Shown here in pieces: positions 16,224 through 25,042 of a stretch of DNA of 64,000 bases. The notes under the pieces were generated by a model. It worked only from the letters and a program-made list of their open reading frames with translations. It did no database searches and was not told the origin of the DNA. A program made the translations under genes and the position numbers. The first letter of the stretch is position 1. Every line of letters begins with the position of its first letter. Source of the DNA: Caulobacter sp. UNC358MFTsu5.1 (GTDB lineage Bacteria > Pseudomonadota > Alphaproteobacteria > Caulobacterales > Caulobacteraceae); the NCBI RefSeq assembly GCF_000712075.1, contig NZ_JONW01000010.1, forward strand, positions 268,143 through 332,142, in the 5' to 3' direction.

Positions 16224-17142
16224 GGATGTCGCGCTCTATACGCACCTGGATATGCTCGACCACCGCCCCGGCGACAACCACGTCGAGCGGCCCGAGCGCC
16301 TGCGGGCGGTGATCGACGCGCTGGACGACGACGGCCGCCTGGACCTGGAGAGCCTGGAAGCGCCGCTGGTCGACTTCGCCGACCTGGCCCGCGTGCATCC
16401 GCAAGGCTTCATCGACGACGTGGTCGCCGCCGCGCCCCGCAGCGGCCGCCGGGCGCTGGACCCCGACACCGTGCTGTCGACCGGCAGCCTGGCCGCCGCC
16501 CGCCGGGCCGCCGGGGCGGTGGTCGCCGCGACCCGCGCCGTGGCGACGGGGCAGGGGACCCGGGCCTTCTGCGCCGTCCGCCCGCCCGGCCACCACGCCG
16601 AGCCCGACACGGCGATGGGCTTCTGCGTGTTCTCCAACATCGCGGTGGCCGCCCGCGTGGCCCAGGCTTCGGGGCTGGGCCGGGTGGCGATCGTCGATTT
16701 CGACGTCCACCACGGCAACGGCACCCAGGCGGCGTTCGAGAACGATCCGACGGTGTTCTTCGCCTCGATCCACCAGTCGCCGCTGTATCCGGGCACCGGC
16801 GATCCGTCCGAGACCGGGGTCGGCAACGTCGCCAACGCCACGGTGGCGCCCCACGCCCCGCGCGAGCTCTGGCGCAAGCGCTTCGAGGGGCTGATGGACA
16901 AGGTCGACGGATTCGCGCCGCAGCTGATCCTGGTCTCGGCCGGCTTCGACGCCCATGTCCGCGATCCCCTGGCCGCCCAGAGCCTGGAAGCCGAGGATTT
17001 CGCCTGGGCGACGCGGGCGATCGCCTCGGTCGCCAACCGACGTTGCGGCGGGCGTATTGTTTCCTCGCTCGAGGGCGGTTACGACCTAGAAGCGCTCGGC
17101 CGTTCGGCGGCGGCGCATGTCAAAGCGTTGCAGGAGGGGTGA
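16222..17142 (+). CDS. Histone deacetylase-like amidohydrolase (acetoin utilisation/class II HDAC family)
   Basis: 306 residues of the arginase/deacetylase fold. Zn and catalytic motifs are visible: RPPGHHAEP (tandem His), DFDVHHGNGTQ (Asp/His zinc ligands), SAGFDAH (third ligand) and SLEGGYD near the C-terminus. Bacterial members remove acetyl groups from polyamines or other small amides. It begins head-to-head with the GNAT gene, an acetylation/deacetylation neighbour pair, but no functional link is proven. The downstream phosphatase gene begins 49 bases later. Confidence 0.9.
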   Translation: MDVALYTHLDMLDHRPGDNHVERPERLRAVIDALDDDGRLDLESLEAPLVDFADLARVHPQGFIDDVVAAAPRSGRRALDPDTVLSTGSLAAARRAAGAVVAATRAVATGQGTRAFCAVRPPGHHAEPDTAMGFCVFSNIAVAARVAQASGLGRVAIVDFDVHHGNGTQAAFENDPTVFFASIHQSPLYPGTGDPSETGVGNVANATVAPHAPRELWRKRFEGLMDKVDGFAPQLILVSAGFDAHVRDPLAAQSLEAEDFAWATRAIASVANRRCGGRIVSSLEGGYDLEALGRSAAAHVKALQEG

Positions 17143-17191
17143 GAGGTCCGAAATCAGGTCGCCGGTGGCGATGAAGGGACCTCCAAGATCT

Positions 17192-17806
17192 ATGGCCGAC
17201 GAATCCGCCGACCACCTTTCCGCTCCGCCCGTCCGCCCCGGCGCGATCACCCTGGCCCGCCACGGCGAGCCGGCCCTGTCGCGCAAGGTCCGCTTCAACG
17301 CCCCCGCCTACGGCGACTGGTGGGCGCGCTACGAGGAGGGCGGGCTGCTGCCCGGCCAGACCCCGCCGGATTCGCTGAAGGCCACGGCCAGGCGGGCCGG
17401 GGTGATGATCGCCTCGACGCGCCGCCGCTCGATCGAGACCGCCCAGGCGGTCGCCGACGGCAAGGCCTTCGCCACCGACCCGCTGTTCATCGAGGCGCCG
17501 CTGCCGCCGCCGCCCTGGCCGCGCTGGATCAAGATGTCGCCAAAGAACTGGGGGTTCTTCGCCCGCTTCTGGTGGTGGTTCTTCGATCACCACGCCGGCC
17601 AGGAAAGCCGGGCCCAGGCCGAGGTCCGCGCCGACCAGGCCGCTGACCTGCTGATCGACCTGTCCAAGAACGGCCAGGAGGTGCTGCTGGTCGCCCACGG
17701 CTTCTTCAACACCATGATCGGCCTGGCGCTGCAGAAGCGCGGCCTGAAGAAGACGCAGGACCAGGGTTTCAAATACTGGTGCGTGAAGCGCTTCGAGCGG
17801 CCCTAG
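17192..17806 (+). CDS. Histidine phosphatase family protein (phosphoglycerate-mutase fold)
   Basis: About 204 residues. The RHG motif is at the N-terminus (ITLARHGEPALS), with the second catalytic region STRRRSIETAQ and the second His in VLLVAHGFFNTM. A tryptophan-rich insert (PPPPWPRWIKMSPKNWGFFARFWWWFFDHH) is unusual for the family and may form a membrane- or substrate-facing cap. Starts at ATG 17171 or TTG/ATG further upstream are possible; ATG 17192 is chosen as the last one before the conserved core. Substrate unknown. Confidence 0.8.
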   Translation: MADESADHLSAPPVRPGAITLARHGEPALSRKVRFNAPAYGDWWARYEEGGLLPGQTPPDSLKATARRAGVMIASTRRRSIETAQAVADGKAFATDPLFIEAPLPPPPWPRWIKMSPKNWGFFARFWWWFFDHHAGQESRAQAEVRADQAADLLIDLSKNGQEVLLVAHGFFNTMIGLALQKRGLKKTQDQGFKYWCVKRFERP

Positions 17807-17926
17807 GCGCCTCTTCGGACCGCAGGGACGCCCAGGCCCTGAACCTCGTTCACCAAAAGCCCCGCCAACGGCGTTGCCCGCGCGGCGACCCGCCACTAGG
17901 GTGCCCCTGTTCGCCCCGGAGTAGAA

Positions 17927-18169
17927 ATGATCAGTCCGCAAGATCTTGAAGGCATGAGCTTCGAGCAGGCCCTGCAGCGCCTCGAGCAGATCGTCGGCGA
18001 GCTCGAGTCCGGCAAGGCCGAGCTCGAGCGCTCGATCGAGATCTACGAGGACGGCGCGGCCCTCAAGGCCCACTGCGAGAAGAAGCTCGAGGCGGCCCGG
18101 CTGAAGGTCGAGAAGATCGTGCTGGGCCAAGACGGCTCCGTGACCGCCGAGCCGGCCGAGTTCAACTGA
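17927..18169 (+). CDS. xseB: Exodeoxyribonuclease VII small subunit
   Basis: 80 residues with the family core MSFEQALQRLEQIVGELESGKAELERSIEIYEDG and the helical hairpin continuing EKKLEAARLKVEKIV. XseB binds XseA to form the exonuclease that degrades single-stranded DNA; xseA is not in the window. First gene of a tightly packed block with csaA, ispA and dxs. In many alphaproteobacteria xseB sits directly upstream of ispA; here csaA is inserted between them. Start ATG 17927 is preceded by GGAG. Confidence 0.93.
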   Translation: MISPQDLEGMSFEQALQRLEQIVGELESGKAELERSIEIYEDGAALKAHCEKKLEAARLKVEKIVLGQDGSVTAEPAEFN

Positions 18170-18519
18170 TGGGTCAGGCGTCGCCGCAGATCGGCTACGA
18201 GGACTTCGAACGGGTCGATATCCGTATCGGCACGATCATCGAGGCCACGCCGTTCCCGGAGGCGCGCACCCCGGCCTACAAGCTGACCATCGATTTTGGC
18301 CCCAAGATCGGCGTCAAGAAATCGTCGGCCCAGGTGACCAAGCACTACGCCCTGGACGAGCTGGTCGGGCGCCGCGTGGCCGCCGTGGTCAATTTTCCGC
18401 CGCGCCAGATCGGTCCTATCCAGTCCGAGGTCCTGTGCCTGGGCTTCCCGGACGCCGAGGGCGGCGTCGTACTGGTCGACGTGGACCGTGACGTTCCCAA
18501 CGGGGGTAAGCTGTTTTGA
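18169..18519 (+). CDS. csaA: CsaA-type tRNA-binding-domain chaperone-like protein
   Basis: 116 residues forming a single OB-fold tRNA-binding domain: FERVDIRIGTIIEATPFPEARTPAYKLTIDFG, then RQIGPIQSEVLCLGF and the C-terminal DVDRDVPNGGKLF. CsaA homologues act as secretion-related chaperones and bind tRNA. The length is the usual one. It begins on the last base of the xseB stop (TGATG) and its stop overlaps the ispA TTG start (TTGA), so all three are probably translationally coupled. Confidence 0.92.
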   Translation: MGQASPQIGYEDFERVDIRIGTIIEATPFPEARTPAYKLTIDFGPKIGVKKSSAQVTKHYALDELVGRRVAAVVNFPPRQIGPIQSEVLCLGFPDAEGGVVLVDVDRDVPNGGKLF

Positions 18520-19400
18520 TCGACCTCGAAAAGCGCATCGTCCAGGCGGCCGACATCGTCACCGTGGCGCTCGACGAGCTGCTGCCGCGCGCCGACGGTC
18601 CGGAGAGCCGCCTGACCGAGGCCATGCGCTACGCGGCCCTGGGCCCAGGCAAGCGGCTGCGGCCGTTCTTCGCCCTGGAGACGGGCAAGATGTTCGACCT
18701 GCCCGAGCGGCCGGTCCTGCGCGCCGCCTGCGCCCTGGAGTGCATCCACGCCTACAGCCTGGTGCACGACGACCTGCCGGCCATGGACGACGACGACATG
18801 CGCCGCGGCCGTCCCACCGTGCACGTGCAGTACGACGAAGCCACCGCCATCCTGGCCGGCGACGCCCTGCAGACCGCCGCCTTCGAGATCATGGCCCACC
18901 CCGACACCCACGACGACGGCAACGTCCGCTCGGAACTGGTGCGCAAGCTGGCCATCGCCTCGGGCGCCAAGGGCATGTGCGGCGGCCAGATGATCGACCT
19001 GCTGGGCGTCCGCGACGACCTGGGGGCCGTGGCCCGCATGCAGCGCCTGAAGACCGGGGCCCTGATCGCCTTCGCCTTCGAGATACCGCTGATCATCGCC
19101 CGCGCGAAGGCCGAGGAGCGCGCCGCCCTGATGGGTTTCGCCCAGGACCTGGGCCTGGCCTACCAGATCGTCGACGACATCCTGGACGCCGAGGGCGACG
19201 AAGCGGTGCTGGGCAAGGCCGCCGGCGGCAAGGACGCGGCCAAGGGCAAGGCCAACTACGTCACCCTGCTGGGCCTCGAGGCCGCCAAGGAACGAGTCAA
19301 TCTTTTGGCCGCTCAAACCAAGTCACATCTCGATATTTTCGGCGAACGGGCTGAACATCTGCGCTGTAGCGTGGATTTCGTGCTGGACCGCCGCAACTGA
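18516..19400 (+). CDS. ispA: Polyprenyl diphosphate synthase, farnesyl-diphosphate-synthase type
   Basis: 294 residues. The first aspartate-rich motif is DDLPAMDDDDMRRG and the second is VDDILD; the GGKD-type lysine region (AAGGKDAAKGKANYV) follows. It condenses IPP with DMAPP/GPP to make farnesyl diphosphate in the cytosol. Start is TTG 18516, overlapping the csaA stop by four bases. Followed 17 bases later by dxs, so the gene pair supplies isoprenoid precursors for quinones and undecaprenyl carriers. Confidence 0.93.
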   Translation: MIDLEKRIVQAADIVTVALDELLPRADGPESRLTEAMRYAALGPGKRLRPFFALETGKMFDLPERPVLRAACALECIHAYSLVHDDLPAMDDDDMRRGRPTVHVQYDEATAILAGDALQTAAFEIMAHPDTHDDGNVRSELVRKLAIASGAKGMCGGQMIDLLGVRDDLGAVARMQRLKTGALIAFAFEIPLIIARAKAEERAALMGFAQDLGLAYQIVDDILDAEGDEAVLGKAAGGKDAAKGKANYVTLLGLEAAKERVNLLAAQTKSHLDIFGERAEHLRCSVDFVLDRRN

Positions 19401-19417
19401 CCGCGCTTTCTTCGGAC

Positions 19418-21334
19418 ATGCCTGCTTTGACCCCTCTCCTCGACACCATCTCGTCCCCGGCCGACACCCGCGGCCTCAGCGTGCCCGAACTGAAGCAGCT
19501 GGCGAGCGAGGTGCGGGCCGAAACCATCGACGCCGTCTCGGTGACCGGCGGCCACCTGGGCGCGGGCCTGGGCGTGGTCGAGCTGACCGTCGCCCTGCAC
19601 CACGTGTTCGAGACGCCCAAGGACATCGTCATCTGGGACGTCGGCCACCAGGCCTATCCGCACAAGATCCTGACCGGCCGCCGCGACCGCATCCGCACCC
19701 TGCGCCAGGGCGGCGGCCTGTCGGGCTTCACCAAGCGCGCCGAGAGCGAATACGACCCGTTCGGCGCGGCCCACGCGGCCACCTCGATCTCGGCGGCCCT
19801 GGGCTTCTGCGCCGCGCGCGACGCGAAGGGCGAGAACAACAACGTCATCGCCGTGATCGGCGACGGCTCGATGAGCGCGGGCATGGCCTACGAGGCGATG
19901 AACGCGGCGGTCGACACCACCAAGCGCCTGATCGTCATCCTCAACGACAACGACATGTCGATCGCCCCGCCGGTGGGCGGCATGAGCGCCTATCTGGCCA
20001 ACCTCGTCTCGGGCGGCGCCTATCGCAAGGCGCGCAAGCTGGGCAAGACGGTGGTCGAGAAGCTGCCCACCCCGATCCGCGACGCGGCCCGCAAGGCCGA
20101 GGAATACGCCCGCGGCATGGTCACCGGCGGCACCTTCTTCGAGGAACTGGGCTTCCACTACATCGGCCCGATCGACGGCCACGACATGGACGCCTTGGTC
20201 TCGGTGCTGAAGAACGCCAAGGAATTCGACGAGAAGCCGGTCCTGGTCCACGTCGTCACCCAGAAGGGCAAGGGCTACGCCCCGGCCGAGGGCGCCGCCG
20301 ACAAGCTGCACGCGGTGGTCAAGTTCGACGTGGTCACCGGTCAGCAGCAGAAGGCCGCCGCCGGCCCGCCCAGCTACACCAAGGTCTTCGCCCAGGAACT
20401 GATCAAGCACGCCGAGATCGATCCGAAGATCGTGGCCATCACCGCCGCCATGCCCTCGGGCACGGGGCTGGACCTGTTCGGCAAGGCCTTCCCCGACCGT
20501 ACCTTCGACGTCGGCATCGCCGAGCAGCACGCGGTGACCTTCGCCGCCGGCCTGGCCGCCGACGGCATGAAGCCGTTCGCGGCGATCTATTCGACCTTCC
20601 TGCAGCGCGGCTACGACCAGGTGGTCCACGACGTGGCCATCCAGCGCCTGCCGGTGCGCTTCGCCATGGACCGCGCCGGCCTGGTCGGCGCCGACGGCCC
20701 CACCCACGCGGGGACCTTCGACCTCGGCTTCATGGGGGCGCTGCCCGGCATGGTGCTGATGGCCGCCGCCGACGAGGTCGAACTGGCCCACATGGTCTCG
20801 ACCGCCGTGGCCATCGACGACCGCCCCAGCGCCTTCCGCTATCCGCGCGGCGAGGGCCTGGGCCTGACCATCCCCGACCTGGCCGCCCCCCTGGAGATCG
20901 GCAAGGGCCGCATCGTCCGCGAGGGGACCAGCGTCGCCATCGTGTCGCTGGGCACGCGCCTGGCCGAGTGCCTGAAGGCCGCCGACCTGCTGGCCGCGCG
21001 CGGTCTCTCCGCCACGGTCGCCGACGCCCGCTTCGCCAAGCCGCTGGACGTCGACATGCTGCTGCGCCTGGCGCGCGAGCACGAGGCGATCATCACGGTG
21101 GAGGAGGGGGCTGTCGGCGGCTTCGGAGCCTTCGTGCTGCAGGCCCTGGCCGAGCACGGCGCCCTGGACCGCGGCCTGAAGATCCGCACCCTGGTGCTGC
21201 CCGACGTCTTCCAGGACCAGGACAAGCCCGACGCCATGTACGCCCAGGCCGGCCTCGACGCCGAAGGCATCCTGCGCGGCTGCCTGGCGGCGCTGGGCGT
21301 GGACAACATCAGCGCGGCGGGACGGCGGGCCTAG
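19418..21334 (+). CDS. dxs: 1-deoxy-D-xylulose-5-phosphate synthase
   Basis: 638 residues, a usual length. Thiamine-diphosphate motif GDGSMSAGMAYEAMNAA...NDNDMSI, N-terminal GGHLGAGLGVVELTVALHH and the transketolase-like second half (FDVGIAEQHAVTFAAGLA; DRAGLVGADGPTHAG). It makes DXP from pyruvate and glyceraldehyde 3-phosphate, the first step of the MEP isoprenoid pathway, and needs TPP and Mg. Last gene of the xseB-csaA-ispA-dxs block. Confidence 0.97.
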   Translation: MPALTPLLDTISSPADTRGLSVPELKQLASEVRAETIDAVSVTGGHLGAGLGVVELTVALHHVFETPKDIVIWDVGHQAYPHKILTGRRDRIRTLRQGGGLSGFTKRAESEYDPFGAAHAATSISAALGFCAARDAKGENNNVIAVIGDGSMSAGMAYEAMNAAVDTTKRLIVILNDNDMSIAPPVGGMSAYLANLVSGGAYRKARKLGKTVVEKLPTPIRDAARKAEEYARGMVTGGTFFEELGFHYIGPIDGHDMDALVSVLKNAKEFDEKPVLVHVVTQKGKGYAPAEGAADKLHAVVKFDVVTGQQQKAAAGPPSYTKVFAQELIKHAEIDPKIVAITAAMPSGTGLDLFGKAFPDRTFDVGIAEQHAVTFAAGLAADGMKPFAAIYSTFLQRGYDQVVHDVAIQRLPVRFAMDRAGLVGADGPTHAGTFDLGFMGALPGMVLMAAADEVELAHMVSTAVAIDDRPSAFRYPRGEGLGLTIPDLAAPLEIGKGRIVREGTSVAIVSLGTRLAECLKAADLLAARGLSATVADARFAKPLDVDMLLRLAREHEAIITVEEGAVGGFGAFVLQALAEHGALDRGLKIRTLVLPDVFQDQDKPDAMYAQAGLDAEGILRGCLAALGVDNISAAGRRA

Positions 21335-21516
21335 CGCCCGATCGTTCCGCGCCATCGCCGGCCCGGACAGCTGATTTTACGCGCGTCGGGATGTGGGCAA
21401 CCTTCAGTTGACACCCTTCCTCGCCATACCCTAGCTTGAGCTCAAGGCGTGGCTGGGGGGCCGCCTGCCTGCCATCCCTCGCTCACGCCGTGCTCTTTCA
21501 TCGAAGGGAAGCCCAC

Positions 21517-21999
21517 GTGCGTCTGTCTCGCAAATTCTGGACCGTTCTCCTGCCGCTCGCCGTTTCGGCCTGCGCCACCTGGTCGACCACGACCGTCAAG
21601 CCGGCCAAATCCGCGGAACTGGTGCAGGAGGCGCCCGCCGCCGCCCCGCAGGCGACGCCGGATCCCGCGGCCGCGCCGGCCCCGGCGCCGGTCCCGGCGA
21701 CCGAACCCGCCCCCGCCGCCGCGCCCGCCGCATCGACGATCGTCGACGGCGTGCTGGTCAGCGAAAACGACATCACCGACAAGCCCTACAAGGTCCTGGG
21801 CGACATCAAGGTCACCGTCCGCAAGACGACGATCTTCAATGCCGATCCCACCCGCGCCCAGGTCGACGAAAAGCTGCGCAAGCAGGCCAAGAAGATGGGC
21901 GCCGACGCCGTGGTCCTGGTGCGCTACGGCACCGTGGGCATCGGCCTGACCAGCTGGGGCGTCCTCGACGGACAAGGCCGCGCGGTCAAGTTTGACTAG
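21517..21999 (+). CDS. Hypothetical lipoprotein with Ala/Pro-rich linker
   Basis: 160 residues from GTG 21517 (GAAGGGAAG site). A short signal ends in the lipobox LAVSAC. A 50-residue Ala/Pro linker (APAPAPVPATEPAPAAAP) follows, and then a folded C-terminal domain DKPYKVLGDIKVTV...QAKKMGADAVVLVRYGTVGIGL, which resembles small heavy-metal-binding/YbjQ-like folds in its K-x-MGADAV-x-x-V pattern. Probably anchored to the outer or inner membrane with the domain reaching into the periplasm. Function unknown. The next lipoprotein gene overlaps its end by 8 bases. Confidence 0.75.
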   Translation: MRLSRKFWTVLLPLAVSACATWSTTTVKPAKSAELVQEAPAAAPQATPDPAAAPAPAPVPATEPAPAAAPAASTIVDGVLVSENDITDKPYKVLGDIKVTVRKTTIFNADPTRAQVDEKLRKQAKKMGADAVVLVRYGTVGIGLTSWGVLDGQGRAVKFD

Positions 22000-22366
22000 G
22001 TCCGTCCTGGTCCTGGCGACGGCGGCGCTGCTGGCGGGTTGCGCCCGCCCCGCGCCGCCGCTGCCGTCCGCCGGCGGCCTTGCCCTGACCGCCACGCCCC
22101 AGGCAGAGCGGCCGGCGCGTTGCGCGGCCCTGCAGTCACGGGTCACCACCCTGCGCGGCGAGATGAAGGTCATCGAGGACGTGATCGCTGGACGCCGGAC
22201 CTCCGACCAGGTCGCCGGCTATCTGTCCGCCGTGCTGTTCCCGCCTCTGGCCCTGGTCATGCTGACCGATCCCGGCGCGGCGCGGAAGCGTGAGCTGGAC
22301 CTGCGGCAGGGCCAGATCGACGAGGCCTTGGCCGAACAGAAGGCCCTGGCCTGCACGACCGCCTGA
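21992..22366 (+). CDS. Small hypothetical lipoprotein
   Basis: 124 residues starting at TTG 21992, overlapping the previous gene. Lipobox LLAGC at residues 14-18. The mature part has a helical segment with QSRVTTLRGEMKVIEDVI, a hydrophobic stretch VAGYLSAVLFPPLALVML and a helical tail ELDLRQGQIDEALAEQKAL ending near a Cys. I do not recognise a family. Overlap suggests it is made together with the preceding lipoprotein. Confidence 0.65.
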   Translation: MTRSVLVLATAALLAGCARPAPPLPSAGGLALTATPQAERPARCAALQSRVTTLRGEMKVIEDVIAGRRTSDQVAGYLSAVLFPPLALVMLTDPGAARKRELDLRQGQIDEALAEQKALACTTA

Positions 22367-22382
22367 CCGGGTCGGCCGGCGC

Positions 22383-22874
22383 CTAGGCCGTGCACGCCTT
22401 GAAGAACGCCTTCACGTCGTGGCGGTCGGCCGGGGCGGCGTCCAGGCTGTGGCGTTCGTCGGCGATCAGCAGGTCCAGGTCGCCCGTGCGGCGGAAGGCG
22501 CTCAGCGCCGCGGCGTCGACCGAGGTCCGCGCCTCCAGGACGCCGCCGACCACCTCCGACGCGACGACCCGGGCCTTCAGGCGGGTGATCGTGTCGTTGG
22601 AGGCCAGGGCGATCTCGTTCCCGCTCAGGTCGGTCGCCGTCAGGGTCACGGCGGCGGCGCCGGGCGCGCAGGCCATCATCATCAGCACCTCGTCGCTGTC
22701 GGGCCGGCCATAGGCCAGCTTGGGCCCCTCGTCGCCCGGCTCCATGTAGCGCCAGGCGTAGCCGGGCGGCGACGGGTGCTCGTAGGCGCAGGCGCCCAGC
22801 GTCAGCCCGCCCAGGGTCAGCACCAGGAGCAGGGCGTTGGGAAGCAGGCGGCTGGACAGGATGCGGCGGGGCAT
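22383..22874 (-). CDS. Hypothetical lipoprotein
   Basis: 163 residues starting MPRRILSSRLLPNALLLVLTLGGLTLGAC; the lipobox LTLGAC marks a lipid-anchored protein. The mature part contains DEVLMMMACAPGAAAVTLTATDL and a C-terminal ADRHDVKAFFKACTA. Two Cys in the mature part may pair. No recognised domain. Convergent with the preceding lipoprotein gene, with 16 bases between the stops. Confidence 0.7.
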   Translation of the reverse strand: MPRRILSSRLLPNALLLVLTLGGLTLGACAYEHPSPPGYAWRYMEPGDEGPKLAYGRPDSDEVLMMMACAPGAAAVTLTATDLSGNEIALASNDTITRLKARVVASEVVGGVLEARTSVDAAALSAFRRTGDLDLLIADERHSLDAAPADRHDVKAFFKACTA

Positions 22875-22919
22875 GGACGGGTTCCTTCGCCGGAGGAACG
22901 CCGCGAGGGCTCCAGAGGT

Positions 22920-24413
22920 TCAGAGCCGCCAGTCCACCACCCCGTCGTCGCCCGCGGTGAGGGTTCCCGTCCGGCCGATCGCGAAGGCGTCGGGATCGGT
23001 CAGGGCCGCCAGGGTGTCGGTATCGGCGGCCGGAACCCGCGCCAGGGCCCGCGCCCCGTCGCCCGTCCGCACGATGGCCACGCCGTGGGTCGGCGCGCCG
23101 TCGCGGTCGTAGAGCACGGTGGCGGTCTCCAGCACGGCCGACCCTGTCGCGGCCTCCACGAAGGCCGGAACCGCGCCGCGCCGGGCGTCGGCGGCGGCCT
23201 GGACGCTGATCTCCTCCAGCGGCCTGCCGCCCTCGGGCGCGGGGCGGTCGGCCAGGACCAGGCCGTGATGCTTGGTCACGAACTCGCCCTGGCCGTACAG
23301 CAGGCCGGTCCCGCCCTCCCGCAGCCGGCGGGTCATGGCGACCGCCGCGTGGGTCATGTAGTCGTTCATCGGGGCCCCGAAGAAGGTCAGGCCGCCGGTC
23401 ACGGTGGGCGTGACGCCACCCTCGAATGGCGCCGGGAGGCCCAGGGTCCGCCGGGCCATCTTCGGCACGCAGGGGAAGCAGCTGTAGAGCTCCAGGGCGT
23501 CGAAGCCGCCCGCCATGCCGCTCACCGTCTCCAGCACGGCGTCCTGCGCCACCGAGCCGTGATAGTGGTCGCGCTGCAGGTAGTCGCCGGGCTCGCGCGC
23601 CGCCGCCCCGCCCCAGACGAAGACCAGCCGCTCGTCGGCGATCCCGGCCGCCCGGGCGGCGGCCAGGCTGGTCACGATCACCGCCGCGCCCTGGTTCACC
23701 TGCATGTTGGCCACCATCAGCTTGGTGTAGGGCCAGGCGATCGGGCGGTTGTCGGGGCGCGGGGTAGTGATCTGCTCGGGCGTGAAGGCCGTCTTGATCC
23801 AGGCGTTGGGCTGGCGCGCCGCCACCGCCGCATAGGCCGACCACAGGGCGCCGGACTCGGCCAGGGCCTGGCGCGGCGTCTGGCCCCAGTGGCGGGCGGC
23901 GGCGTTCTCGTAGAACGGATAGACGCTGACCGGCAGGAACACGCCCAGCTTCAGGGCCAGCGGATGGACCTCGATGCGCGGCCCGCGCCCGTCGGCCGGC
24001 GGCTTGGGCGTCCAGGGCAGGTCCACCCCGGCCGAGCGGGCCTTGTTGACGCTCCACTGCGCCTCGGCCCCGACCACGGCGCAGACCTCGGCCTCGCCCC
24101 GGGCGATGCGGACGGCGGCCTCGTGCAGGTAGCGCACCGGGCTTTCGCCGCCGACCGGGCCGTAGACCGCGCGGGCCGGGGCGATGCCGAGCCGGGCGCA
24201 CAGTTGGCCCGCCGCGTCGGCGTAGCGCCAGCTCAGCTGGTTGATGACGTCCAGCGAGCCGATCCTGGCCAGGAAGCCGCCGCCCGCGTCGGCGTCGGCC
24301 TCGCGCAGGGCCGCCTCCATCAGGGCCAGGGGCTCCAGGGCCTTGGAGAGGTCGCCGGGGCGGTCGAGGGCCTCGCCGACGCCGACGATGACGGGAATGC
24401 GCTCAGCGTTCAC
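22920..24413 (-). CDS. Thiolase-like acetyl-CoA acetyltransferase family protein, lacking the usual nucleophilic Cys
   Basis: 497 residues from GTG 24413. Thiolase fold signs: VYGPVGGESPVRYLHEAAVRIARGEAEV, AEAQWSVNKAR, QVNQGAAVIVTSLAAA, and a C-terminal GGLTFFGAPMNDYMTHAAV. In canonical thiolases the loop before the active helix reads C-x-SG; here that position reads GGES, so the acyl-accepting Cys is absent. The protein may be a non-decarboxylating acyl-CoA binding or hydrolysing member. The start GTGA overlaps the GST stop, so it is the second gene of a GST/thiolase operon. Confidence 0.8.
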   Translation of the reverse strand: MNAERIPVIVGVGEALDRPGDLSKALEPLALMEAALREADADAGGGFLARIGSLDVINQLSWRYADAAGQLCARLGIAPARAVYGPVGGESPVRYLHEAAVRIARGEAEVCAVVGAEAQWSVNKARSAGVDLPWTPKPPADGRGPRIEVHPLALKLGVFLPVSVYPFYENAAARHWGQTPRQALAESGALWSAYAAVAARQPNAWIKTAFTPEQITTPRPDNRPIAWPYTKLMVANMQVNQGAAVIVTSLAAARAAGIADERLVFVWGGAAAREPGDYLQRDHYHGSVAQDAVLETVSGMAGGFDALELYSCFPCVPKMARRTLGLPAPFEGGVTPTVTGGLTFFGAPMNDYMTHAAVAMTRRLREGGTGLLYGQGEFVTKHHGLVLADRPAPEGGRPLEEISVQAAADARRGAVPAFVEAATGSAVLETATVLYDRDGAPTHGVAIVRTGDGARALARVPAADTDTLAALTDPDAFAIGRTGTLTAGDDGVVDWRL

Positions 24414-25042
24414 AGCACGGGTTCTCCGGCGCTCTCGGCGGCCAGGGCGCGCTGGTAGGCGGGACGGGCCTTCATCCGCGCCAGATGCGCCTTGAAGGTC
24501 TCGGGGAAGGCGTCGGCGAAGCCCAGCTGCTCGCCCAGCTTCAGGGCGTAGGCCACCGAGATGTCGGCCATGGTGAAGCGGCGGGCGGCGACATAGCCGC
24601 TGTCGTCCAGCAGCCTGGCCGCCGCCTTCAGCCGCGACAGGAACCACTGCACATAGTCGGCGGCGGCCTGGGGCAGGCGGCGCTCCTCGGGTTCGAACAC
24701 CGCGTAGCGCAGGTGGATGGTCTGCGGGAAGGTGAGGGTGGCCTCGCCCATGTGCAGGAAGTTCAGATAGGCGCCGAAGCCGGGCTCGTCCGGCGCCACG
24801 GTCAGGTCGCTGGGGCCATGGCGGCGGGCCAGGTATTCGCCGATGGCCGCCGACTCGCTCATCAGGACGTCGCCGTCGATCAGGGTGGGCGTGGTGCCCA
24901 GCGGATTGATCTCCAGATAGCCCGGCTCGCGGAACCGGGGCGGGAAGGGCGTCAGCTTCAGGTCATAGGGCAGGCCCAGCTCCTCCAGGGCCCACAGGGC
25001 CCGGAACGAGCGCGCGCCGACGCAGTGATAGAGGGTGATCAT
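24410..25042 (-). CDS. Glutathione S-transferase family protein
   Basis: 210 residues starting MITLYHCVGARSFRALWALEELGLPYDL. The thioredoxin-like N-terminal domain (1-78) has the glutathione-binding cis-Pro and ESAAIGEYLARRHG signature; the helical C-terminal domain ends near the MADISVAYAL motif. It probably conjugates or handles an electrophile; substrate unknown. It overlaps the thiolase-like gene by four bases (GTGA), which suggests a shared pathway. Confidence 0.88.
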   Translation of the reverse strand: MITLYHCVGARSFRALWALEELGLPYDLKLTPFPPRFREPGYLEINPLGTTPTLIDGDVLMSESAAIGEYLARRHGPSDLTVAPDEPGFGAYLNFLHMGEATLTFPQTIHLRYAVFEPEERRLPQAAADYVQWFLSRLKAAARLLDDSGYVAARRFTMADISVAYALKLGEQLGFADAFPETFKAHLARMKARPAYQRALAAESAGEPVL

